DNA of 16,565 nucleotides from Candidatus Stercoripulliclostridium merdigallinarum (GCA_018714575.1 DVNF01000037.1:1-16565), one strand, 5' to 3'; counted from the stretch's first letter, positions 6,849 through 12,569 are shown. Notes: generated by a model from the sequence alone, not told the origin. Made by a program: numbers and translations.

Positions 6849-7577
6849 ATGGATTTTGAAAAAGAGATGATGGCTCGTGCGGCTTGGGTAAAGGAAGTCC
6901 TTGCGGAAGCGGGCGCGGACGGCGTTGTATTGGGATTATCGGGCGGCAAGGATTCGGCGTTGGCGGCTATAATTTGCAGAATGGCTACTCCGAACGTAGT
7001 CGGCATAATAATGCCTTGCGAATCGAAAAGGAACTATTCGAAAGACAAGGATAACGCTTTGAAGCTTGCCGAAAAATTCGATATAAAGACTTTGGAAGTC
7101 GACCTGACCCCCGTAAAGCAAGCGTTCAGAGAGGTTTTAAAGGATCTGGACGAAAGTCAGACTCCGATGGCTTATGCCAACATCAACCCCAGACTGAGGA
7201 TGATAACCTTGTATAACTACGCGCAACGCAAAAACTATTTGGTTTGCGGCACGGGTAACCGCAGCGAAGCTACCATGGGATATTTCACAAAATGGGGTGA
7301 CGGCGCCTACGATTTCAATCCCATAGGCGACCTGGTAGTGCGCGACATTTACAAGCTGTTAAGGTATGCCGAATGCCCGGAAGAGATCATCAACGAACCG
7401 CCGTCGGCGGCATTGTTCGAAGGTCAGACCGACGAACAGGAAATGGGGATCACCTACCGCGAAATAGACGATTATATTTTGGACGGCATTGCCGAAGAAG
7501 AGGTCAAGAACAAGATCGATCGCGCCTTTGCCCGTTCCGAACACAAACGTACTTTGGGTAGAGTTTATCCCAGGTAA
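6849..7577 (+). CDS. nadE: Ammonia-dependent NAD synthetase
   Basis: Catalyses the last step of NAD formation, amidating nicotinic acid adenine dinucleotide with ATP and ammonia. At 242 residues it contains only the synthetase domain and lacks the nitrilase-like glutaminase domain, so free ammonia is the likely nitrogen donor. The ATP-pyrophosphatase P-loop SGGKDSA is at 31-37. The substrate-binding segment NINPRLRM is at about 111-118, and TGNRSEATMGYFTKWGD is in the middle. The C-terminus carries the HKRTLG region typical of the family. The ATG at 6849 is the start of the conserved first helix. It is 64 bp upstream of the DRTGG/HydS genes with no strong terminator between, so read-through from the nadE promoter may feed that operon. 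Confidence 0.96.
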   Translation: MDFEKEMMARAAWVKEVLAEAGADGVVLGLSGGKDSALAAIICRMATPNVVGIIMPCESKRNYSKDKDNALKLAEKFDIKTLEVDLTPVKQAFREVLKDLDESQTPMAYANINPRLRMITLYNYAQRKNYLVCGTGNRSEATMGYFTKWGDGAYDFNPIGDLVVRDIYKLLRYAECPEEIINEPPSAALFEGQTDEQEMGITYREIDDYILDGIAEEEVKNKIDRAFARSEHKRTLGRVYPR

Positions 7578-7589
7578 GCAAGTGAGCGT

Positions 7590-7601
7590 GCCTTCGGGCA
7601 A
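7590..7601 (+). other. Short UUCG-capped hairpin after nadE
   Basis: TGCC-TTCG-GGCA, a 4-bp stem capped by a stable UUCG tetraloop, 12 bases after the nadE stop codon. No T tract follows, so it is more likely an mRNA 3' stabiliser or pause than a terminator. Confidence 0.4.
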
Positions 7602-7604
7602 CAA

Positions 7605-7632
7605 GACATAACAAAGACATAACGGACATAAC
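7605..7632 (+). repeat. Three GACATAAC repeats before the signalling operon
   Basis: GACATAAC occurs exactly at 7605-7612, 7616-7623 and 7625-7632, with 11- and 9-base periods, in the short gap upstream of the first DRTGG gene. The array runs up to the GGAG site before the ATG at 7642. It may be an operator or slippage-born sequence; nothing visible decides between these. Confidence 0.7.
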
Positions 7633-7641
7633 GGAGAGAAT

Positions 7642-7995
7642 ATGAAGATCAAACGCATTGTGGAACTGTTGGACGCGACCGTGTACTGCGGCGAGGACAT
7701 GATGGACGTCGATTTACATTCGGCTTGCGCTTCGGACATGATGAGCGACGTGCTTGCGTTCGTAAAGGATCAGGCGCTGTTGATTTCGGGGCTGTGCAAT
7801 CCGCAAGTCGTTCGCACGGCGGACATGATGGACATCAGGTGCATAGCTTTGGTGCGCGGCAAACGTCCTACCGAAGACATGATAGCCATTGCAAAGGAAA
7901 AGGGCATAGCCTTGATTTCCAGCGGGCATCGCATGTATTCGGCTTGCGGCACGTTGTATGCCGAAGGTCTGCAACCGGGTGAGAAAACGGTATGA
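7642..7995 (+). CDS. DRTGG-domain protein (first copy)
   Basis: A 117-residue single-domain protein that I match to the DRTGG superfamily, an alpha/beta domain also found next to kinase and CBS domains in larger proteins and of uncertain function. Conserved-looking stretches are CASDMMSDVLAF (29-40), the VVRTADMMDI segment (57-66) and the C-terminal strand IALISSGHRMYSACG (89-103). Cysteines 17, 29, 52, 67 and 102 are visible. A GGAGAG site precedes the ATG. Its stop overlaps the start of the ATPase gene by 4 bp (ATGA). A paralogue lies at 9664, and both flank the HydS-like gene. In Clostridia I know this domain from hydrogenase gene clusters; its role there is not established. Ligand binding for signalling is my inference. 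Confidence 0.82.
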   Translation: MKIKRIVELLDATVYCGEDMMDVDLHSACASDMMSDVLAFVKDQALLISGLCNPQVVRTADMMDIRCIALVRGKRPTEDMIAIAKEKGIALISSGHRMYSACGTLYAEGLQPGEKTV

Positions 7996-8417
7996 CGGCA
8001 TTGCATTTGGAATTCGACGTCGCCGGGAACAATTTTGTTTCGGCGGGTTCGGCGTCGGACGAGGTGAAAAAGACTCTGAAAATGTTGGGCGTAGACCCCG
8101 TGTACGTCAGGAAAGTTGCCATTGCGATGTACGAAGGTGAAATCAACATGGTCATTCATGCCGGCGGCGGCAGGGCGGTAGTGGATATATATCCCGACCG
8201 CATCGTCATAGTGTTGGCAGACCACGGTCCGGGGATCCCCGACATAGAACTTGCTATGAAGGACGGCTATTCTACTGCTCCCGACGCCATACGCGATTTA
8301 GGCTTCGGCGCGGGAATGGGGTTGCCGAACATGAAAAAATATACGGATAGCATGAATATCGACAGTACCGTAGGCGTAGGTACCACGGTCACGATGATCG
8401 TTAATTTCGGTCAGTAG
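7992..8417 (+). CDS. RsbW/RsbT-like GHKL ATPase (anti-sigma-factor type)
   Basis: A 141-residue stand-alone HATPase_c domain. The N box reads MYEGEINMVIHA with E48 and N52 in the E-x3-N arrangement of RsbW and SpoIIAB kinases. The G1 box is DHGPGI at 77-82. The G2 lid region is GFGAGMGLPNMK at 104-115. A final strand pair GVGTTVTMIVNF closes the domain. There is no histidine-kinase dimerisation domain or receiver. Known relatives phosphorylate serine or threonine on anti-anti-sigma proteins and bind sigma factors or phosphatases. No STAS-domain partner or sigma factor is visible nearby, so the target is unknown. It overlaps the first DRTGG gene by 4 bp and lies 8 bp before the HydS-like gene, so they are surely cotranscribed. 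Confidence 0.9.
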   Translation: MTALHLEFDVAGNNFVSAGSASDEVKKTLKMLGVDPVYVRKVAIAMYEGEINMVIHAGGGRAVVDIYPDRIVIVLADHGPGIPDIELAMKDGYSTAPDAIRDLGFGAGMGLPNMKKYTDSMNIDSTVGVGTTVTMIVNFGQ

Positions 8418-8425
8418 GAGAAGTC

Positions 8426-9664
8426 ATGGATAAAAGTTTGCATACCGTTACTTTGGATCGCGACAAGTGCAAAGGCTGTATAGCCTGTATGAAGCGTTGT
8501 CCCACCGAGGCGATCCGCGTCCGTAACGGGAAAGCTAAAGTTTATTACGACCGCTGTATCGGTTGCGGAGAATGCGTCAGGATGTGCCCCCACCAGGCAA
8601 AACTTCCGGCGTACGATCCGTTGGAATCGATATTTAAATTCAAATACCGCATAGCCGTACCCGCTCCGTCGCTGTTCGGACAGTTCAACAATTTGGACGA
8701 CGTCAATTTGGTATTGAACGCTTTGTTGGAACTTGGCTTCGACGACGTGTTCGAGGTGGCAAGGGGCGCGGAACTGATCAGCGAGGAAACCAGGAATTTG
8801 ATGAGGGAAGGCAAGTTGAAAAAGCCGATAATATCGTCTGCCTGTCCCGCCGTTCTGGAACTGATAATGATGCGTTATCACAGCTTGCTTTCGCATGTGA
8901 TAGATTTGGTTTCGCCTGCGGACGTCGCATTGCGTTTGGCTAGGGAAAAAGCCGAAAAAGAGGGGATTCCTCCCGAAGATATCGGCGTTTTCTTTATTTC
9001 TCCCTGTCCCGCGAAAGTTTACGCCCTGAAAACGGGCATGGGATTGAACAAACCCGCCGCGGACGGAGTGTTGTCTATAGGAGAATTGTATTTCAAACTG
9101 TTGGGAGTGATGTCGCGGCTGAAGGATAAGCCGTTAAAACAGTTGTCGAAAACGGGTATCTTAGGAGTCAGGTGGGCGGCTTCCGGCGGCGAATCGTTGG
9201 GTATTTATCAAAACAAATACCTGGCGGCGGACGGCATGGAAAACATCAATAACGTTTTGAAAGCCATGGAAGACGGCAGCTTGAACTATATCGACTTTGT
9301 CGAATTGGGAGCGTGCCCTTCGGGCTGTGTGGGCGGAGTGTTGAACGTCGAAAATCCCTTTGTCGCCAGGGTCAGGATCCGTGCCCTAAGGGACAAACTT
9401 CCGCCCGTTGCAAACAGGTTGGAAGAAACCGAAAAGCCGCGGGAATTCTATCATTGGGAACAACCGCCAAGGGCGCAGGACGTATACAGGTTGGATTCCG
9501 ACTTTGTAGTGGCGATGGAAAAGATGCAAAAGATAGAAAGTATCTATAGGACGTTGCCGCATTTGGATTGCGGCGCTTGCGGAGCTCCCAGCTGCCGTGC
9601 GTTTGCCGAGGACGTGGCGCGCGGCGAAACCTCTTACGACATGTGCACAAGGCGGGAAAGCTGA
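8426..9664 (+). CDS. HydS-like (putative sensory) [FeFe]-hydrogenase
   Basis: A 412-residue iron-sulfur protein. Two [4Fe-4S] ferredoxin motifs come first (C15, C18, C21, C25 and C44, C47, C50, C54). An H-cluster domain spans about 72-335, and a C-terminal C382-x2-C385-x4-C390-x16-C407 cluster motif of the PF04060 kind ends the protein. H-cluster loops are SSACP (137-141), SPCPAK (192-197) and ELGACPSGCVGG (293-304). The four cluster cysteines (C140, C194, C297, C301) are kept. The proton-relay cysteine is alanine (A139), and two nearby methionines of catalytic enzymes are serine (S192) and glycine (G295). These changes resemble those known in Thermotoga HydS. Unlike typical HydS it stops after the last cluster, with no PAS or kinase domain. 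Its role is probably sensing hydrogen or redox state. Confidence 0.88.
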   Translation: MDKSLHTVTLDRDKCKGCIACMKRCPTEAIRVRNGKAKVYYDRCIGCGECVRMCPHQAKLPAYDPLESIFKFKYRIAVPAPSLFGQFNNLDDVNLVLNALLELGFDDVFEVARGAELISEETRNLMREGKLKKPIISSACPAVLELIMMRYHSLLSHVIDLVSPADVALRLAREKAEKEGIPPEDIGVFFISPCPAKVYALKTGMGLNKPAADGVLSIGELYFKLLGVMSRLKDKPLKQLSKTGILGVRWAASGGESLGIYQNKYLAADGMENINNVLKAMEDGSLNYIDFVELGACPSGCVGGVLNVENPFVARVRIRALRDKLPPVANRLEETEKPREFYHWEQPPRAQDVYRLDSDFVVAMEKMQKIESIYRTLPHLDCGACGAPSCRAFAEDVARGETSYDMCTRRES

Positions 9665-9978
9665 TGACGATAGAACATATAATACAGGCTTTAGATGCCC
9701 GAATAATCAATATAGAGGACCCAAACCGTGAAATTTCAACGGGATATTGCGGCGACTTTTTAAGTAACGTCATATCCAAAGCCCCCGAAAATTCGGTGTG
9801 GTTTACGGTGATGAACAACCAAAACGTAGCTGCCGTACAAACGCTTGCGGACATTGCTTTGACGGTAATTTGCGAAGGCGTCGAGCCCGATGAGATGTTG
9901 GCTAAGCGCGTAAAGGAAAGGGGACTGAATATGATAGTCACCGACCTTAGCGTATACGAAGCGGTAAAGAAGGTGTAA
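9664..9978 (+). CDS. DRTGG-domain protein (second copy)
   Basis: A 104-residue protein starting at an ATG that shares one base with the HydS-like stop (TGATG). The reading frame stays open further upstream, but that part lies inside the HydS-like gene and encodes an arginine-rich shadow, so I take 9664. It resembles the first DRTGG copy in layout: YCGDFLSNV (28-36) matches CASDMMSDV, NVAAVQTLADIALTVI matches the central strand-helix unit, and GLNMIVTDLSVYEA matches the last strand. The N-terminal TIEHIIQALDARI also parallels MKIKRIVELLDAT. It has two cysteines (29 and 70). The duplication around the HydS-like gene suggests that each DRTGG protein serves a different partner. Function unknown. 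Confidence 0.82.
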   Translation: MTIEHIIQALDARIINIEDPNREISTGYCGDFLSNVISKAPENSVWFTVMNNQNVAAVQTLADIALTVICEGVEPDEMLAKRVKERGLNMIVTDLSVYEAVKKV

Positions 9979-10667
9979 TGCGTTATTTATACGATTTGCA
10001 CATTCACAGCGTTTTGTCGCCGTGCGGCGAACGGGACATGACGCCGCTAAACATAGTGGCGTATGCCGCGGCGATGGGGCTGGAGATAATAACGGTATCC
10101 GATCACAACGCGATCGGCAACGTCCGCGCCGCCGTCGAAGTGGGCGAAGCTTTGGACGTCCTGGTCGTACCCGGGGCAGAAATCCAATCTAACGAGGATA
10201 TACATATTTTATGCCTGTTTCCCGACGTTGAAAGTTTGGAAGGATTTTATCGGCAACTGCCTTTTAACGATTTAAAGAACCGCCCCGAAGTTTTCGGAGA
10301 GCAACTGATAGTAAACTCCGACGACGAAGTGGTGGGTACGGAGGACAGGTTGCTGTTGCAGGCAGTGAATGCGGGTGAAATCGAGATACGGAAACTTGCC
10401 GAAGCTTTCGGCGGAGTAGCCGTCCCCGCCCATGTGGACAGAACTGCTTTCGGAATGGTAGCTGTTTTGGGAGCGGTGCCCGACGAATATACCGCCGTCG
10501 AATTTACCGGACAGGGGGACGAATCGGGTTTTCCGGGGAAAAGGGTGTTACGCTCCTCCGACGCGCATACTCTGTCGGACATCGGTAAGAACAGAAACTT
10601 TATAGAACTCCCCGAAAAAACGGCGCGGGCGCTGATAGATTATTTAAAGTCCGGTAAAAGCGGCTGA
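9978..10667 (+). CDS. PHP-domain phosphoesterase
   Basis: A 229-residue PHP-family metal-dependent hydrolase. The metal-site motifs are visible in order: DLHIHS (6-11), SDHN (41-44), GAE (66-68), the IHIL histidine at 76, PAHVDR (150-154) with H152, and SSDAH (193-197). The set looks complete, so the enzyme is probably active on a phosphate ester or nucleotide. It lacks polymerase or histidinol-phosphatase extensions. The ATG shares one base with the DRTGG stop, and this is the last gene of the signalling operon. Family members include 3',5'-nucleotide bisphosphatases and nano-RNases, but nothing here fixes the substrate. The link to HydS and DRTGG proteins suggests a nucleotide-derived signal, which is inference. 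Confidence 0.9.
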   Translation: MRYLYDLHIHSVLSPCGERDMTPLNIVAYAAAMGLEIITVSDHNAIGNVRAAVEVGEALDVLVVPGAEIQSNEDIHILCLFPDVESLEGFYRQLPFNDLKNRPEVFGEQLIVNSDDEVVGTEDRLLLQAVNAGEIEIRKLAEAFGGVAVPAHVDRTAFGMVAVLGAVPDEYTAVEFTGQGDESGFPGKRVLRSSDAHTLSDIGKNRNFIELPEKTARALIDYLKSGKSG

Positions 10668-10696
10668 AAAGCCGTTGTTTCCGCGTAATAAAGCGG
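10661..10696 (+). terminator. Probable terminator of the signalling operon
   Basis: Two small hairpins follow or overlap the PHP stop codon. One is CGGCT-GAAA-AGCCG (10661-10674), followed by TTGTTT. The other is CCGC-N8-GCGG (10681-10696), followed by TAAGTCTTTTTTATT. The second has the better T tract (10701-10710). Each is weak alone; together they likely end the operon. Confidence 0.5.
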
Positions 10697-10716
10697 TAAG
10701 TCTTTTTTATTCCCAC

Positions 10717-10739
10717 TTGTAATCGTCAAATTATTACAA
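10717..10739. repeat. Inverted repeat TTGTAAT-N9-ATTACAA
   Basis: Perfect 7-bp arms at 10717-10723 and 10733-10739. The sequence resembles a dimeric-regulator operator but does not match the Rex spacing (four bases). It could also be a small RNA hairpin. It lies about 40-60 bases upstream of the candidate sRNA promoter. Confidence 0.6.
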
Positions 10740-10752
10740 ACGCTGACATAAT

Positions 10753-10782
10753 AATCACCGAATTTTCATAAAACGGGTGATT
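10753..10782. repeat. Inverted repeat AATCACC-N16-GGTGATT
   Basis: Perfect 7-bp arms at 10753-10759 and 10776-10782 with an AT-rich loop. The right arm overlaps the proposed -35 of the small RNA promoter (10781-10786) by two bases. It could be an operator for that promoter or a terminator-like hairpin followed by GTATTTTC. Confidence 0.55.
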
Positions 10783-10808
10783 GTATTTTCATATTCGGTT
10801 GATAATAT
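10781..10808 (+). promoter_or_regulatory. Putative promoter of the intergenic small RNA
   Basis: TTGTAT at 10781-10786 and TAATAT at 10803-10808 with a 16-bp spacer, and TG at 10800-10801 as an extended -10. The predicted start is about 10815, the first base of the first RNA hairpin. An alternative -10, GATAAT, overlaps it. Confidence 0.5.
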
Positions 10809-10814
10809 AAAAGC

Positions 10815-10970
10815 GTCGTAAGGAACAAGGCAAAAACAAAAAGCCGACTACGACTAAAACCAAAACGCTTTGCCCTTTAACGCTTGCAGGGCTGAAAATA
10901 GCGATATTCTTTAAAAAATATTCTCAATCCCTCCTCCACAACTAAGAGCCGGCAAGCGGGCTCTTTTTTT
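10815..10970 (+). ncRNA. Candidate small RNA with C-rich segment
   Basis: A region of about 155 nt between a plausible promoter and a strong terminator, with no open frame. It can fold into hairpin 1 (GTCGTA 10815-10820 with TACGAC 10849-10854, and an inner GGC/GCC). Hairpin 2 has outer CGCT/AGCG (10866-10869 with 10900-10903) and inner GCCCT/AGGGC (10872-10876 with 10888-10892). Then comes an apparently unpaired TCCCTCCTCC at 10928-10937 and a terminator. The C-rich stretch is complementary to GGAGGA Shine-Dalgarno sequences, including those of hydC, hydB and hydA. C-rich unpaired motifs are typical of Gram-positive regulatory RNAs such as RsaE/RoxS. I do not match it to 6S, tmRNA or SRP RNA. 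It could instead be a long leader with an attenuator. Confidence 0.5.
10945..10970 (+). terminator. Strong intrinsic terminator of the candidate small RNA
   Basis: AGAGCC (10945-10950) pairs with GGCTCT (10959-10964) across an 8-base loop, with a run of eight T residues starting at the end of the stem (10964-10971). This is the clearest rho-independent terminator in the intergenic region. It lies far upstream of hydC, so whatever is transcribed from 10815 probably ends here. Confidence 0.85.
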
Positions 10971-11062
10971 TGATCTGCGCGGACCTGTCGGGACGCGTTC
11001 CGAAGCTACGGGAGCTAGGGGAACTCCGGGTGTATTTAAGGAAAAATTTACAAATATTCTCT

Positions 11063-11091
11063 TTCCTTTTACGGCGCGCGTGTGTTATAAT
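11063..11091 (+). promoter_or_regulatory. Promoter of the hydrogenase operon
   Basis: A perfect TATAAT at 11086-11091 with TG at 11083-11084 (extended -10). The -35 region is poor (TTCCTT at 11063-11068 with a 17-bp spacer), so expression may depend on the extended -10 or an activator. The -10 sits inside an imperfect dyad. The segment GGCGCGCGTG just upstream is shared with the nadE promoter. Confidence 0.7.
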
Positions 11092-11101
11092 CTAATAGCA
11101 C
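11082..11101. promoter_or_regulatory. Imperfect dyad over the hydC -10 (possible operator)
   Basis: GTGTTAT (11082-11088) and ATAGCAC (11095-11101) are inverted with one mismatch and a 6-bp spacer. They cover the -10 and the start point, where a repressor would block transcription. It is Rex-like in part (TGTTA arms) but has the wrong spacer for the usual Rex site. Confidence 0.4.
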
Positions 11102-11125
11102 GCATACGCGTTGTACGCATACGCG
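11100..11125 (+). repeat. Tandem ACGCATACGCG repeats in the hydC leader
   Basis: The 11-mer ACGCATACGCG is repeated exactly at 11100-11110 and 11115-11125, a 15-bp period, just downstream of the predicted transcript start. It may be a binding site or an RNA leader element. Confidence 0.7.
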
Positions 11126-11147
11126 CGCATTTTACAGACAAATTCTT

Positions 11148-11153
11148 GGAGGA
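11148..11153 (+). promoter_or_regulatory. Ribosome binding site fixing the hydC start
   Basis: GGAGGA 4 nt before the ATG at 11158. An earlier in-frame ATG at 11080 lies within the promoter itself, upstream of the predicted transcript start, so it cannot be the start codon of this transcript. Confidence 0.85.
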
Positions 11154-11157
11154 ATCA

Positions 11158-11655
11158 ATGGCAAAGATCAAACTTACAAAGTTACCTTTTACGGAGACCC
11201 CGGAGCAAGCCAAGGCATTGGACGATAAATTGGAAGAATTGAAATCCGTGCCCGGCGGCCTGATGCCGGCGTTGCAAAGCGCACAGGAGATTTACGGCTA
11301 TCTGCCCATCGAAGTGCAAAAACGTATTGCCGAGAAACTGAAAGTGTCTTTGGAAGAAGTATTCGGCGTGGCTACGTTCTACGCGCAATTTACTTTGCAA
11401 CCCCGCGGAGTATATCAAGTCGCGGTTTGCTTGGGAACGGCTTGTTACGTCAAGGGCGCCGGCGACATTATAACGGCGCTGAAATCGAAGCTGAACTGCG
11501 AATCGGGCGAATGCACCGAGGACGGCAAGTTTTCGTTGGTGGAAACGCGTTGCATAGGCTGCTGCGGACTGGCTCCGGTAATGACGATAAACTCTAACGT
11601 TTACGGCAAAGTCACCACCGACCAATTGGACGGCATCCTCAGGGAGTACATGTAA
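11158..11655 (+). CDS. hydC: NuoE-like [2Fe-2S] subunit of NAD(P)-linked hydrogenase
   Basis: A 165-residue thioredoxin-fold subunit with a [2Fe-2S] cluster, the HydC/HndA/NuoE component that sits against the flavin subunit. Residues 17-80 form the helical N-terminal part (GGLMPALQSAQEIYGYLP, then VFGVATFYAQF). The four cluster cysteines are C91 and C96 (CLGTAC) and C132 and C136 (RCIGCC). The end matches the family (TINSNVYGKVTTDQLDGIL). The length is normal. It is the first gene of the catalytic operon, transcribed from the extended -10 promoter at 11063-11091, and the next gene starts 3 bp after its stop. Together with HydB and HydA it should form the cytoplasmic core complex linking NAD(P)H to hydrogen. 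Confidence 0.95.
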   Translation: MAKIKLTKLPFTETPEQAKALDDKLEELKSVPGGLMPALQSAQEIYGYLPIEVQKRIAEKLKVSLEEVFGVATFYAQFTLQPRGVYQVAVCLGTACYVKGAGDIITALKSKLNCESGECTEDGKFSLVETRCIGCCGLAPVMTINSNVYGKVTTDQLDGILREYM

Positions 11656-11658
11656 TAA

Positions 11659-12201
11659 ATGCGCGAACTGGCTTTAAACGTTCTGGACATAGCCGAAAAT
11701 TCGGTAAAGGCGAACGCTTCGTTGATAGTTATCACGATCGAGGCGCGTAAAAATTTGTTGACGATCACCATCGCCGACAACGGCAAAGGAATGGATAAAG
11801 CATTTTTGGCACGCGTGACCGATCCGTTCACCACGACCAGGACGACGCGGAAAGTGGGAATGGGAATACCGCTTTTTAAAGAGGCGGCGGAAATGACCGG
11901 AGGCAGGTTTTCGATAGATTCGGAACTTGGTATAGGTACGACGGTGACGGCGAGTTTCGTAATAGATTCGATAGATCGCGCGCCTTTGGGCGATATTGCG
12001 GAAAGCGCGGTTACGCTACTCCGGGACGACATAGATTTCGTGTGGGTATACACGGTGAACGACAAATCGTTTACGTTCGACACGCGCGAGGTCAAACGGG
12101 AATTGGGCGGTATTCCGATAACTTCGCCCGAAATCATTAAATTTTTAAAAGACATGCTGGAAGAAAACATCGAAAGCATCAACGGAGGTATAATTTTATG
12201 A
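11659..12201 (+). CDS. Orphan GHKL/histidine-kinase-type ATPase
   Basis: A 180-residue protein whose first ~103 residues form a HATPase_c domain: N box LNVLDIAENSVKA (6-18, with N14), G1 box DNGKGM (40-45), F box DPFTTTR (55-61), G2 box KVGMGIPLFKEA (65-76), and GIGTTVTASF (91-100). There is no phospho-accepting histidine domain, sensor or membrane segment. Residues 104-180 form an unassigned acidic C-terminal part (LPL-like start at APLGDIAESAV, then DFVWVYTVNDKSF). The boxes differ from those of the RsbW-like protein at 7992, so this is a separate lineage. It lies between hydC and the HndB-like gene, with its stop overlapping the next ATG by 4 bp. I recall such ATPases in many clostridial hydrogenase operons; the substrate is unknown. 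Confidence 0.88.
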   Translation: MRELALNVLDIAENSVKANASLIVITIEARKNLLTITIADNGKGMDKAFLARVTDPFTTTRTTRKVGMGIPLFKEAAEMTGGRFSIDSELGIGTTVTASFVIDSIDRAPLGDIAESAVTLLRDDIDFVWVYTVNDKSFTFDTREVKRELGGIPITSPEIIKFLKDMLEENIESINGGIIL

Positions 12202-12569
12202 AATCAATAGCCGACATCAAGGCGATCAGGGACAAGATGCAGGCCCAAATCGTCAATCGCGACAACTCCGATGCCGAGTTGGAGACCCGTATCGTAGTCG
12301 GAATGGCTACATGCGGTATAGCCGCCGGCGCCAGGCCCGTCTTCAATGAGTTTGTAGACTTGGTCGCGGAGAAGGAAATGCACAACGTCAAAGTTACCAG
12401 AACGGGCTGTTTGGGAATGTGCAAGCTGGAACCCATCGTCGAAGTTTTTGTCCCCGGCGAGGAAAAGGTGACTTACGTACACGTGGATCCCGAAAAAGCA
12501 AAAGAAATATTTACACGTCATATCGTCGGCGGACAGGTGGTTACCGACTATCTGATAGGCGAACAATAG
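12198..12569 (+). CDS. HndB-like (2Fe-2S) ferredoxin-domain protein
   Basis: A 123-residue thioredoxin-like ferredoxin protein, which I match to HndB of the NADP-reducing hydrogenase by MKSIADIKAIRDKM at the start, ATCGIAAGARPVFNEF (38-52) and GCLGMCKLEPIVEVFVPG (70-87). Only three cysteines are visible (C39, C71, C75), while [2Fe-2S] thioredoxin-like ferredoxins use four. Cluster binding is therefore uncertain or needs another ligand. A GGAGG site overlaps the end of the ATPase gene. A 10-bp gap separates it from hydB, which begins with a related but complete four-cysteine domain. It is probably an accessory electron-transfer or structural subunit. Confidence 0.87.
   Translation: MKSIADIKAIRDKMQAQIVNRDNSDAELETRIVVGMATCGIAAGARPVFNEFVDLVAEKEMHNVKVTRTGCLGMCKLEPIVEVFVPGEEKVTYVHVDPEKAKEIFTRHIVGGQVVTDYLIGEQ

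Larger units (their letters stand above)
10668..11157. other. 490-bp non-coding region between the two hydrogenase operons
   Basis: No open frame here has a ribosome binding site or coding-like composition. In order it holds the weak terminators after the PHP gene, two inverted repeats (10717-10739 and 10753-10782), a promoter with a candidate small RNA and its terminator (10781-10970), a G-rich segment with weak hairpins (10985-11030), and then the hydC promoter and leader. This density suggests a regulatory hub. Confidence 0.7.

Noticed and set aside
7605..7632. CRISPR-like array or iterons
   Set aside because: Repeats are only 8 bp with 1-3 bp between them, far too short for CRISPR. There is no replication gene or AT-rich origin nearby.
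9568..9663. Upstream extension of the second DRTGG protein
   Set aside because: The added residues are arginine-rich and come from the HydS-like gene read in another frame. The ATG at 9664 coupled to the stop codon is the natural start.
10717..10739. Rex operator
   Set aside because: Rex sites have 7-bp arms with a 4-bp spacer (TTGTTAA/TTAACAA); this repeat has a 9-bp spacer and different arms.
10815..10970. 6S RNA or SRP RNA
   Set aside because: There is no long closing stem with a central bubble as in 6S RNA and no conserved SRP loop sequences. The region folds as separate local hairpins.
11080..11157. Upstream extension of HydC to an ATG at 11080
   Set aside because: That ATG lies inside the promoter, before the transcript start. 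GGAGGA before 11158 fixes the start.
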